This document shows positions 33,706 through 44,339 of a stretch of 64,000 bases of DNA, one piece after another. Source of the stretch: Dimorphilus gyrociliatus (lineage: Eukaryota > Annelida > Polychaeta > Dinophilidae); contig CAJFCJ010000026.1 in assembly GCA_904063045.1 (NCBI GenBank), positions 598,964 to 662,963 of the forward strand, written 5' to 3'. Below the pieces are notes generated by a model, which was given only the letters and a program-made list of their open reading frames with translations, did not search any database and was not told the DNA's origin. Numbering within the stretch: position 1 is the stretch's first letter; the number at the start of each line of letters is the position of its first letter. A program made the position numbers and the translations under genes.

Positions 33706-35110
33706 AATGTCAAATCCTAAAACGATGGTTAGCAGAAGATGAGGACTGCTGAGAGTAATATGACATGAGTAATAATAACGACAACTTTACGAATCTATTA
33801 CAGACCTTAGACTTCGCCAAGGAGGAAACACTTTAGAACGATTTCTCAACAAGACAAACCCTTTACAACCCAGTGTCCTGTAGCCGATTGGGTCGAGTTC
33901 AAAAAACTTCTCATACTCTTGAACCTACAAAATTATAAAGGACACCTGTAATTTGAGAAACTTAAAGACATTTGGAGCCAGGCCGCTCGTGTTGTGTTTA
34001 AGCATGCTAATAACTTTGTATTAAAATTGACGAAATACATCGCAGGAATAATCAAAGCTATCGAAATGGTTCCTATATCTAGTGTAGTACAGAAACAAGT
34101 ATTGTCGCTTCCAACATGACTAGACACACCGATGTTCATATAAGTAAAAGGTCACCCAAACGCCAATACAAGTCGCGAGAAGAACATTCCTTTCTGAACC
34201 TTGAGATCAAGATTAAAGACAGGCAAACTACATTATCTGACAAGAACTTCAGGCGTTTGTGTATTGAAAACTATCTGTGTCTCGCTTTTAAGCTACTCGT
34301 AGATCATAAAATATAGGGGGCGTACGGAAAATTGGCTTGACTATTCCAAAAAATTTTCGTACTCATTAAAAAATTGTATCTGTGAATATAAGAAAGGAAT
34401 TCAGGCTTTAGTGGATAATTCTTATGCACGTCCGGTATCTGACGAAGACGTAAAATTCTATTTACCCTACCATGGGGTTGTTAATCCAAAAGAAAAACTC
34501 TATTCGTATCGTTTTTGACAGAGTTGCTAAATATAGAGGACATTCCCTAAACGATATACTTCTCCCGGGACCATAGTTGTTGTTCAACCACGCTTATCTT
34601 CTCACGCTATGGCGAACCAAACCATACTTTATTTTAGCAGATATTACATGTTTATGAATATTCATGTTGACAAAACTGTTCCCCCTTATTTTGGATTTGT
34701 ATACAAAGACCCACAAAAGGAGGGTAGCATTCTTCCCTCCGTGATGACACGTCATATTTTTGGTGCAACTAGTTCTCCGTCTGTAGCCTGTACGGCCTTA
34801 AACGCCACTATAAACAAAGCCTCTTCCCTGACTATCCAAGAGAAGAAAGGAATATCAAAGTTGTTTTATATGGACAACCTTATTCTGGTAGATGATAACG
34901 AGAAAGAGCTAGAAAATCTGGCGTACCGTCTACATCAAGAATTGGCAGCCGAAATCTTACCCCTGGCAAAATACGCAACGAATAGCATATGGATTGGTGC
35001 ACATTCTTCCCTAAACATTAAGCGCATAGAGGACCCTATTAAAGTCCTATGACTAACGTAAATTCTGGATCAAAACAAAGTCAACATTCATAATCGAGAT
35101 TCCGAACGTA
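33487..35110 (+). mobile_element. BEL/Pao fragment: LTR, gag and RT (element E5)
   Basis: Begins with an LTR of family C (TGTAGTCGATGAAC; hairpin AGTTTGGC/GCCAAACT at 33511-33531) that runs to about 33705 and loses its end, joining gag directly. Gag pieces follow to 34320, then a deletion into RT near 34330. RT frames include VDNSYARPVSDEDVKFYLPY and, at 34609-35052, FGFVYKDPQKEG, MTRHIFGATSSPS and an active site changed to YMDN (34867-34878). RT ends near 35110. The second catalytic Asp is lost, so this RT is dead. Confidence 0.82.
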
Positions 35111-35152
35111 CGATCACGAAACGTCAGTTTTATTCATACATTTATATGAAAT

Positions 35153-35223
35153 TGTAGTCGACGAAGGTAGCAACTAAACCTTGGCAGTGTGCCAAGCTTA
35201 CATTACGTTTTATTGCACTACTC
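35153..35223 (+). repeat. Truncated LTR (family B) at start of E6
   Basis: TGTAGTCGACGAAGGTAGCA matches the LTR at 31271. The hairpin CTTGGC/GCCAAG (35180-35196) is intact here. It breaks off near 35223 into gag sequence. Confidence 0.7.
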
Positions 35224-35574
35224 CGATCGAATTCAAGAAATGGAACATCCGACGTCTGTTGAAGAACAAAATGGCGGAAATTTGAATATTCGAAACCTCC
35301 CAATCCGCAAGAATCAAGGAAATCATGGAGGTTCTTTGTACAATTCCGATCCTAGAATCGATAAGCATTTCATCCGAAAAGTTGAAAGCCGCTAACTATC
35401 ACGACTTTCACAAGAACGTCATCATTCCATTATCGGAAGCTTATATCGATGACGCCGAACAATGCCAAATCCTAAAACAATGGGTAGCGAATGAAACGTT
35501 CTACAGTTCTGATATGAAATCTCTGCCAGGATTGTTCTTAGAAATTGGAAAAAGTGAATTATTTAACTAACAGG

Positions 35575-36060
35575 ACTTGCTTAATTAAATCTTTTTGTTT
35601 AGAATGCCATTTTGTAATGAATCAATGGATTCAGAGCAATACATTAACATATTAAAAAGCAAGCTATTGCTTATATACACGAGGCAAAACATTTTTCATC
35701 AAGATGGGGCAAGATGCCATACGTCAAAAATATATTAAAGACTAGCCTGCCCAAAGTCCAGATCTAAACATCATAGAGAATCTTTGGGCAGTGTTAAAGA
35801 AAAGGGTTCATGCAAAAATACCCAAAAATATGGATGAGTTAAAGTTGACGAATTTTTTTCAATTTCGGAAGAATATATAAAAAATTTATATAATTCATTA
35901 AAAAAAAGGGTCGCCTTGTAATCCAAAATAAAGATTACTCAATTAAGTTCTTGATAAAAATTGAAATTTCTTCAGTTTTTTTTTTTTTGGAACATGGCAG
36001 GAACTTACTCTCCTTCGTTTTGTTGAAAATTTTTAAATAAAGATTACTGTAAAGTTAGAA
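35575..36060 (+). pseudogene. Tc1/mariner-type transposase C-terminal relic
   Basis: Reads the family signature of the catalytic domain end: a degraded FFIKMGQDAIRQK-like block (FHQDGA-type) near 35690, PAQSPDLNIIENLWAVLKK (35748-35805), and KNMDELK. The preceding half of the catalytic domain and the DNA-binding region are absent. Poly-A and poly-T tracts follow. It lies between two oppositely oriented copies of the same BEL gag segment. Whether it belongs with the N-terminal fragment at 4198-4560 cannot be told. Confidence 0.8.
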
Positions 36061-37043
36061 AAATTTTTTAATCTAACAACAATCCTGGCAGAGATTTCAT
36101 ATCGGGGACTGTAGAACGTTTCATTCGCTACCCATTGTTTTGGGATTTGGCATTGTTCGGCGTCATCAATATTATCGTACCTAGAAAATGGGGACTTGAA
36201 ACTGTCACTACATCAAATCGTTAACCAATCCCGCAGATTATCTGATAAAAACAAGAAAGAGAATAAGGGAGAAATGGCTCTATTCAAAACAATCCAGATC
36301 GAATCAAACAAACTCAACACTACTATAAATCTAGTGATACCAGGATTCTGGCCAAAAGTTGCGTCGCATAATGTCTTGGATCCTGAGATTCGTAAACAAC
36401 CATTGCGCTTCATCAGAGAATCGATCAAAATGTCCAAATACGTCGACAATCGAGTTAGACTTAACCAACGCTACCTATTCAAAATTGTCCAACTCTCTAT
36501 ATTCCAATACAAAAACTATTGGAACCATACTTGCTAGCGAAAGAGGACGACGGTACCTGAATTACGTTAGGAAGGTCCGATAAACTAAGAGAGAAAAAGA
36601 AAGCGATCATACAAACGGCAAACCCACCTAACTCTTGAACAGAAGCATTTAACAGTCCGTTCCAAGACTGTGCTGTAGATCTAACGCGCTGTACAGATAT
36701 CGCCCACAAAATCTCTAACACCGGACTCTATGATGGTAGAATTCCAACTCTTTTCGGATAGGTGAGGAATGCCAGAGTCAATTATATCCGATTCTGCGCC
36801 GACCTTCCGAAAATTATACCGAACAATAGAGAAACATTCCCAAGAACAATCTAATGTAAAACACCTGGAAGTTTAGTTCACCGTACTCCTCTTACAAGAT
36901 GGAAGAGCTGTAGAGAGACTCATAGGACTCATCAAAGTCATGTTTTGTCTACATCAAAATTAAAGAAGAAACGCGCTTCATCATAGGAAGTTATACGCCT
37001 CCACAAAAGGACGAAATGGTGGAAGGACAAATATAAGATCCCC

Positions 37044-37541
37044 TTGCACACCGACGACTTGGCTCTTTACTTAGACCAACAAGCAGTTCGCAAATTTAAG
37101 CTGGGATACATTTCGAGACAGATATCTGATCGTACGTATGAGATCTACTCAGGACACAATCAAACAGAAAGAGATGCCAGAGTCATGAGATTCATAGAAC
37201 CTGTAAAACTACAGGCCAAAATCTTTATCTCCGAATTCCATGGTCTGAACTGGGACGACACATGCAAAAACGAAATTCACATCAACAAGATATTGAAGGA
37301 TATATCCAATCCCTATTCAATTATAAGACAGATTCCATCTCCTGATGCCATCCATATGTTCGCCGATGCGTCGGACATAGCTTATGGGGCAGCTGTATAC
37401 GCAGTTAGTGAAGGTAAAGGCTACTTGCTGGCATCTTCTTCTCGTCTCTTTTCCTTATCAATCCCGCGAGTAGAATTGACGGTAGCTATAAGAGCCGCGA
37501 ATTTATCAAATCATACAGTACCATTTTCCCAGTTGTATTAA
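37044..37541 (+). pseudogene. Chimeric BEL frame: pol C-terminus fused to RNase H (165 aa)
   Basis: Residues about 1-50 are the terminal pol domain (VRKFKLGYISRQISDRTYEI, then SGHNQTERDA). From about residue 53 it continues in frame into the connection/RNase H segment that should lie far upstream (FIEPVKLQAKIF; ADASDIAYGAAVYAV; VELTVAIRAA). This part is free of the frameshifts seen in E1. The junction is at about 37190. It is a rearrangement product, not a normal protein. Confidence 0.75.
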
Positions 37542-37849
37542 GATTCAAGTCCAATGCTCAATCTCCACCTACTGATAGAATCAAGGACAACGAAGTGAGT
37601 AATAGAGAACTCGATGAACCCCAACGATACCAATAAATAAGTTTCTAGAACCTTATTCACTGTTTGAAGAGGAAGACGGAACCTATGTCATCATGGGAAG
37701 ATCAAACGAATCACAGCGAACAAAAAAGATCACAGTCGACGCCTGCCATCCTATTCTTACTAAGCTGATTAACCATATATTAAACAACTGGAACCATCTC
37801 GATGAACCGTCGCCCTATAAGCTTCGGGATAGAGATTTCTTTTTATCAC

Positions 37850-38470
37850 AGTGAAAAATGGGGGAGTGGGTGAAGTGATTTGAGAAATAAGCTCAATAGC
37901 TGATAGCTTTATCTTTTCTACCTAGGGTTATTATCACTCCAACTTTTTATGGATTACAGTCTCTCATCCGACAGGAAGAGAACAATTTTCAGATTTTTTT
38001 TAAATGTTTTGAGACAAATCAGATTATGAAAACCAGGCAATTGGTCTCATCAAGAGGAATGTTCTTTCACCTCAGATATTTGGTCACGTGCCACTTTTTA
38101 ACTCCTCTAAATTTTTGTAGGAAGTCTAAAGGTGCCAAGTCTGGGGCCAATTTTGTCTTCTTACGAAGATGCAATCATACTTTTTGTATTGTAGCCAATC
38201 AGCATCCACATCCTTTATCAACCTTTCAAATAGTCTCTTGAGCAATATCCAATATTTTTGCTATAGTGACGATTAAGGCTATTATAGCCTTGTCAGCTGT
38301 GCACAACAATACCTGGAATATCTGAATAATCTCAACACTTTCTTCTACGACTCTGAAAAAGGTAATCGATGTTAAATTGGGTTAGACTGTTATTAACAAT
38401 ATAAATAAAGTTGTTCAAGTATTTCTTAAACGTTATTGTCAAATCTTTTTTGTATTAAAATATTCTAGCA
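37850..38470 (-). pseudogene. Probable mariner-like transposase relic
   Basis: On the minus strand, broken frames read ITIREI-like and AKILDIAQETI helix-turn-helix residues, then LAPDLAPLDF, close to the SPDLAPCDF signature of mariner transposases, and weakly similar tail sequence. The catalytic middle is missing. It interrupts the BEL C-terminal region between 37840 and 38495. No terminal repeats were verified. Confidence 0.4.
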
Positions 38471-38651
38471 ATCTAGGGGAACCTCTATTAACGATCCATG
38501 TATAACTTCAAGCTGGGATATATCACCTATAAAGTCACAGAACGTAATTTGGAAATTCATACCGGGCACAGCAAAATTGAGAAAGACGCAAGAGATATAA
38601 TCCCTTACTCACCGAATGAGCCTCTTTCCGTTCCTCTTCCCTCGGCCAGTG

Positions 38652-38751
38652 TAGTCGATGAACAACGTGCCAAACTAATCTACCATTATCACTATAAACG
38701 TTACGTGCCCATATTTAAAGCCTATGGTATCATTCTTTTTCTCTGCATTTA
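38652..38751 (+). repeat. Truncated LTR (family C) at end of E6
   Basis: Begins TGTAGTCGATGAAC after CCTCGGCCAG and matches the first part of the LTR at 33487, with a deletion that removes the hairpin's left arm. It breaks off at about 38751 into an R2 module. Confidence 0.75.
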
Positions 38752-38756
38752 ATTGT

Positions 38757-39280
38757 CTTGAATTAGCAGGGTCACTCAATGCTGTGCGTGATTATGTTAC
38801 GTAGTCAGGGAGTTTTTGAAAGTGATAGAATCTTACAATGATGTTCTATAACAATAATGTTATATCTAAGATCTTCGCCATTATTAGGAGTGGTGTTCTT
38901 TAATCAGCTTAGAAATGCTATAATTTCTTCTCGAATTAGAGGGGCGTTTATGCATCCTTTCCTAAATTCGACGTCCAATGCCTCGACCTTGTCGGGGTCA
39001 AATACTGGTGACTGTAGCAGCCACGTCGTTAGATCAGGTTCAACTTCCACTGGGTATCTTCGTAGGGGATGGATTAGTTATTTGTATACATGTGTATTAT
39101 CACGTTGCAGTTCATCCATTACTTTTCAGGCGTTCTTCCAGAGGATGATTATCTCAGATACCAATCGCGGTTTGTACTTGTAACTGTTCAACGAGCAAAT
39201 GTTTTTCCGTCGTGATACCAATCTTGTTTACGGTGATGTGAAGCGGTTTTTGGGATAAAACGAATCTATAAGTTCAGTTT
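38757..39280 (-). repeat. Dispersed repeat module R2, copy D
   Basis: The best R2 coding relic. The minus strand between about 39050 and 38900 reads VEVEPDLTTWLLQSP, FDPDKVEALDVEFRKGC and APLIREEIIAFLS without a stop, then HHCKILSL near 38825. Between this exon-like part and an upstream LEERLKS block (about 39140) is an intron-like insert missing from the 40.9-kb copy. The protein is not recognised. Confidence 0.65.
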
Positions 39281-39490
39281 AGTTCTGTAAAGAAATGTTG
39301 GTCTGTGACTTTCCAAGAACAATCAGGATAACATGAAAAGATGAGTATAATCTTGGAAATTCAGTTTTCAGAAGAGATGCAATAACCTCAAAAAAAGACT
39401 GAAATAATTAAAACAACCATATATCTCTTCTATTTAACGAATTTTGGTGTAAAAACTCAAAAAGACCTGAAGAAATATAGAATAAAAAAC

Positions 39491-40100
39491 GTTGTCCAAT
39501 TAATTAGTTCCAAAACTCAGCCTATAATTAAAACAACAACAACAACAACTCACAACGTGGCTATCACGTGACTATTTTGTATAAATATAGGAGAAAATTG
39601 ACGGTGGATTGTCAGTTACCAAATTGAGAAGACCCCGTCGTTTTCTCTGTCAGATTTTTCTCTGATTTTATACGTTTTTCAATAAGTTTTTTCAAGGATC
39701 TCGCAAAAATCAAAAGACGGAAAATTTCAATTTTCATTTTCTTAAACATTTGAAATGATTAACATGATTCTCTTCACTCCAAACACTTCACCAATCCCAC
39801 TTGACACTCATTTTGGTAACTTAGGAAATGCAACATGGCCTAAAATTGCATGTTGCACCTTTTTTTAACTGAAAATAAAAGCCGATAAATAATTCGGCAA
39901 AAAAAACATGACTCGCTTAAAGTTGGTCATGTTTTTTACGGTGCAACTTTGTTGCGTTCACTTTCACCGGAAGTGACGTCATGGATTTCCATGTAATTCA
40001 CCGAATTAACAAATTCACAAATTTCTCTTCTTACATCGACAACTAACAGAGTATCTCTTTGTTTGATAAAAGTGAAATTTGCAGTATTAGTCATAGGGTA
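39491..40100 (+). repeat. Dispersed repeat module R1, copy D
   Basis: All R1 signals are present: CACGTG, TATAAATA, TCAGTT, TGCAACATG/CATGTTGCA, GCCGA/TCGGC. The third hairpin is perfect over 12 bp here (AAAAAACATGAC/GTCATGTTTTTT, about 39900-39937). CCGGAAGTGACGTCA is at 39967 and donor-like GGGTAAGTATTTA near 40096. Confidence 0.78.
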
Positions 40101-40159
40101 AGTATTTAAGCAAAATGTGTGGCCTAGCATATAAAAGCATTTGGTTTCTTTTTAGTAAT

Positions 40160-40710
40160 TTTGGGAAAAGCCGGTAATGACATCACTGAAAAACGTGGAA
40201 TATAACATTCGAAAGTGGAGAACAACTGAGAAAAAAAACACGTTTAAATCGAAATTAAACTTTTTCTGAGAAACGAAAACAAGATTAACCAAAATCTGAT
40301 TAGCATCGAGAAAAAGTAACGTTTACGCACAAATAATAAAGACAAAATTTAAAACTTAATTATGTTAAAGAAAGTGAAAGTGAAAGACAACTGATTCAAC
40401 TCAATCGGCTTGTAACAATTTTGTTGAAAGAACGAGAGAATGATGCCCAGCTAATTGATAATTGACTACTTTGTTGGAAAAAAATGACAAAGCTACAATG
40501 AACGATCAAAAAATCAAGTTGACAATTTCCGCTTGGATATTATCGATCATAAAAAATTTTGTATTAAAAACAAAGTTGGATCTAACGCTTAAATTATCTT
40601 ATTTTGAAGATGACGAAATCTATTTGATCGAAAAAATTAGACGCTTTTCAATTTATATCAGTAAATACAAAAAAGTTACCTTTTTCGCGATTTATCGCAA
40701 GAGGAAATGA
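40160..40710 (+). repeat. R3 start, R4 module and coding relic (82 codons open)
   Basis: The R3 start at 40171 is short. R4 follows near 40430-40490. The plus frame 40462-40710 is open and reads ISAWILSIIKNF, DLTLKLSYFEDDEIYLIEKI and SKYKKVTFFAIYRK. The copy near 28980-29130 has the same core with frameshifts. The conserved core in both copies suggests former coding. I do not recognise a domain. Confidence 0.5.
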
Positions 40711-40829
40711 TCAACGAATCTTCTAATTGTACAATGATGAAAGACCAGTCAGTAAGATTGATAAACAAGATATGAAGACTCAAAAGCTTAATTATCAACA
40801 ATTTCGTTACCGAATATCAATTTTTGTAT

Positions 40830-41090
40830 GATTTCTTGTATAACTAGAGAGGCTTTGAAGCATCCTTTCCCAAATCGCCGGCCAATGTGTCTACCTTATC
40901 GGGATCAACTACTGACTAGGGTAGCAGCTATGTTGTTAGATCATTTTAAACTTCCACTATGTGCCTTATTAGGCAACTGTAGTTCATTCTTTACTTGTTT
41001 AGGCGTTCTGCCAGAAGGTGGCCACTCAGGCATTGGTATGTCGCATCTGGGGCTTTTTTTTATCAATTTCCATGCATATTAATTTACAAT
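40830..41090 (-). repeat. Dispersed repeat module R2, last copy
   Basis: Minus strand: VVDPDKVDTLAGDLGKD and, across stops, LLAERLN and IVEV, corresponding to the 39.0-kb copy but without its intron-like insert. It directly follows the R4/coding relic, as at 8.57-8.76 kb, supporting a head-to-tail unit order. Confidence 0.6.
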
Positions 41091-41099
41091 GGTTGACTT

Positions 41100-41710
41100 G
41101 ATAACTTTTGGTTCATTTGGTTATCGATATCGGGGCGAGCAGGATTATTGTAGCCTTCTATGATTCGGTTGACCCTTAGGGCATCACGTCGTCCAGTTTA
41201 AAAGCCTTTTCTAATCTAGCCAGAACGAGGTTGTGCGCCTTTGATCATCTGTACCGTGTGAGCTACATTCTGGCAGTACATGGAGAAGGGTTTCTGATAT
41301 GCCAGATGTTCAGGCATCTTCTGCAGGTTGTTGAATGGTTGTTATCGAACATGTGGATGATGGAATTTAATTTCCTTCCAATCCAGTCTCGATGAAGGCG
41401 GCGTTAGCATAAGGAAGACCGCTTTAGTTGGTCGTTATTTGTCTGGCCAGTTTCAAGGGTTTGGATCGATCCTGGATTGTTTTACATCCAATTACCTTTC
41501 ATTGTTCCTTTCAATTTAAATCTACGATCGTGCCAACGCCCATTGACAGGGTAGGGTCTTCCTTCCAATTTTCCTAAATTGGCACGAACAGCCCTCCTAA
41601 TTAAACGGTCAGCCCAGTTTAGGAACAACGCTTGGCGTTATCCTATTGGCGAAGCCCATCTTCTCCAGAAAGCTGGGGATTAGACGATGCGGGCAGGTCA
41701 ACAAAAGCGA
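41100..41710 (-). pseudogene. Probable non-LTR retrotransposon (LINE) C-terminal relic
   Basis: Noticeably richer in GC than its surroundings. On the minus strand, pieces in different frames read WADRLIRRAVRANLGKLEGR, TCRRC and ETLLHVLPECSSH, and HNLVLARLEKAF. A C-x2-C ... ET-L-H-x-L-x-x-C ... H-N/D pattern is typical of the zinc finger after the RT of R2-like and related LINEs. Many frameshifts. The RT itself is not seen. The family is uncertain. Confidence 0.5.
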
Positions 41711-41719
41711 TAAATGTCT

Positions 41720-43400
41720 ACAATAATTCAGGTTGTGTTCCGAGCATCCTTTCGTCGCCAGAAACCTTTTTTGATTTTCTTGAAGAAGATGATGGTAAGA
41801 CTAACCTTTTCAAAGGGTTTTTGTATTCATAAAAGTATCAACGCCAATAACATGGATTATGAAAATTTAGAAAGTTTACAATACGACATACATGTTAATT
41901 TTTTTTCTGTCTGTTTGGACACGATTTACCTTTTGGTAAAAAAAAACCAGACCCAACCTTTTCGGTTCATGTTTGTTTGGATTTGGATATTTGTGTTGCA
42001 ACACGAAATACTTTCCAAGCTGATCCAACAAGTAAGCTTCCAGGGTTAATACTAATAATAAGGTTTTTTGGTGTGTGAAATACAGTGGAGATGAAGGAAT
42101 ACATAGCTGAAGAAAGATATAAAATTACTGGAAAACCTAGCATATTTGTATTGTTAAGAATGAATTTATCCACAAGATCCAGATTGTTACTGCATAATTT
42201 GATCCTCATTTCAATCTTCCTCTTAATATATCTTCCAGAAAAAGCTTCTATAAGATTAAACACTAGGCTGAAGACTTCATCCTTGTATTACTTTCTGAGG
42301 AAAAGTGTTCAAAAGGCGTCCTTTTCAGATCGACCGATCAGTGAACACAAAAGTCTTCTAGAATCTACGAAAGCACAGGACTGCCATCCATACTATGACA
42401 ATGTCTTTCGAGACTTATTTATCAAATGAACTTAAAAAAATCCTTGGAAACTGGTAAAATTATCAAAGGGAACTTGATTGTTTTAATTACATATTCGAAT
42501 TGTTCAAATAATTGACTATTAACTGAACAATATCAGAGTATCCTTCCTGTGAATGAGGTCAGTAAATAAGTTTTTCTCTGCATCGCCTCCAAAGGCTGGT
42601 CTTTAATCACCTCACCTATCTTAATAGTAGCTTTCTTTGTTTGGCCATCCCTGAACGATTGCACAATAGAGTTCTCAGATAGGCTGTTTGTCTATCCAGT
42701 TTTGATATCATTTCCAAATTGTTTGCATCCCAAACCTTAAGTGATTTATAAAGGAATTCAGTTATTTTCTTTCCTGTTTCTCTACTCTAAATTCTTAGAT
42801 GTTCATCCCAATCTTTTCACACTTCCACACTTTAAGACCCGAATGGATCATAGACAATCTCAGGTCAAGTAAAAAATCTTAATATTCTTGATGATTTGCA
42901 ATGAAAATTCAATAAAAGACCACGACCACGATAGGGTCATTATTCCATAAGATTCTATTCATTTCCATCACAGAATAACCCTTTCAATAACCACGATTTC
43001 ACCACAGCAATTCCTAACAGCTGCATTAGTTTGATAGAATCAAGTGCAATCATGGCCCAGTGATGAACGCGATAGAATGGAAATCTATTGGCTCTGTTAG
43101 ATAATATCTATTAGATAAGGGTTTCATATTCTCATGTTTTGCATATAGCTTCTTCATAATTGATTTAATCTGTATAGTTCTATTGCTATTTTATTTAAAT
43201 GATGGATTCTTGTAGTTTTCATAGATAACGGTTAGGGTTAGGTTAACCCTACATAACATGTTTGGAAAATTACATATACAGTATAATACAGTATAACCAA
43301 ACAAACAGTTAAAATAGTCATGAAGTTGGATTTTGATGATTTCATCTAACGGTCTAAACATAATTTCAAAGAGTTCTCATTCTATTATCAAAATTGATTT
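41720..43400. other. Sequence without recognisable gene
   Basis: Several short open frames (for example 42085-42429 plus, 114 codons) show no domain, signal or splice pattern I can support. TTAGGG-type tracts lie at 43231-43245. Confidence 0.5.
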
Positions 43401-43447
43401 GGGTAATTGAACCTAAACCCTAACCCCAAGTCCTAATTCTCAAAGAA

Positions 43448-44330
43448 TTGAACCTCCCTTGTAGTAGTGAAGGAGTAATCAACAAGAAAAGGAGAAGAGT
43501 GAGCAGTCAAGAAGGAGGTGGAGAGGGAAAGAATGATAGTAAAGGCAAGGGCAAAAAGAGGAAGACCAAGAATAAGAAGGGTCAATTTACCAGCACTGGT
43601 ACTTCCTCAAATAATCCTCAGCATCCCCTCAATACCAAACTACAGAGGATATCAAAAGGATTGTGAAAGACAGTTTAGGTGAGGAACTACCTAAACTGAA
43701 GACAGAAATGATGGACTTTTTTCAAAGGTACAATGTCTGTGCAAGGTAGTGGAAATAATAATCCATACACCACTCATGGTGATACCACACCAGTAGTGCA
43801 GAGAGTATAAATCCAGATCAGATCACAAGCAACCATAAATAAGTCCATCAGATCTCTCTCTGAATCCTCCTCCAGCACAGTTAATAAAACAGGAAGGAGG
43901 AATTTAAACAATCAAGAAAGGGGAAAACCCAAGCCAAAATAGTAGGTAACTTGGAGCAATGTAACAATATATCCAAGCCAATTCGTTTGTTAGATATATT
44001 ATATAATCAGAGTGTAGATGGTTTGGTTTTAAATTCAAAGTCCAAACTGGAGGTTAAATCAGCCCTCAACTTAGATTCAGTGGTATTTCATGATGCGGTA
44101 ATGAACAGGGCTCTGGACCGCCCCATGAAACTAGGATTGGCCATATATGTACAGAGAAAGGAACATAGAATTGATTTTAGGTCTTCCTTTGATACATTTT
44201 ATGAGAGGCTACTAATAGATTGCTATACCTGAGGTTACGTGAACAGGTTATCCTCTAAATTGGTGTAGAACAGCAGTGACGAATACCTGATCCTAAGGTT
44301 ACAGCTGCCGAATATCAGGAATAGGTGTAA
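43448..44330 (+). pseudogene. Degenerate gag-like reading region, family unknown
   Basis: Open pieces in changing frames suggest one decayed protein: a basic, Ser/Gly-rich start (43448-43666; SSQEGGGEGKNDSKGKGKKR), a charged helix (IKRIVKDSLGEELPKLKTEM) at about 43640-43720, and an open frame at 43951-44232 (LDSVVFHDAVMNRAL, then MKLGLAIYVQRKEHRIDFR). After one stop, a further piece reads EYLILRLQLP. Base composition is less AT-rich than the flanks. It looks like a transposon structural protein but I cannot name the family. Confidence 0.3.
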
Positions 44331-44339
44331 CAACCACTT

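Larger units (their letters stand above)
35153..38751 (+). mobile_element. Mosaic BEL/Pao copy with nested DNA transposon relics (element E6)
   Basis: Starts with a truncated LTR of family B at 35153 and ends with a truncated LTR of family C from 38652. Between them: gag pieces (35236-35560), a Tc1-like relic (35575-36060), an inverted gag copy (36065-36165), integrase lead-in (36196-36540), integrase core remnants (36650-36960), the pol C-terminal domain fused to RNase H (37044-37541), integrase zinc-finger region (37540-37840), a second transposon relic (37850-38470), and the pol C-terminal domain again (38498-38650). The order is not that of one element, so at least two BEL copies have been joined. 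No frame is functional. Confidence 0.75.

Noticed and set aside
42085-42429. ORF of 114 codons
   Set aside because: No recognisable domain; length is within chance for a block with fewer stops.
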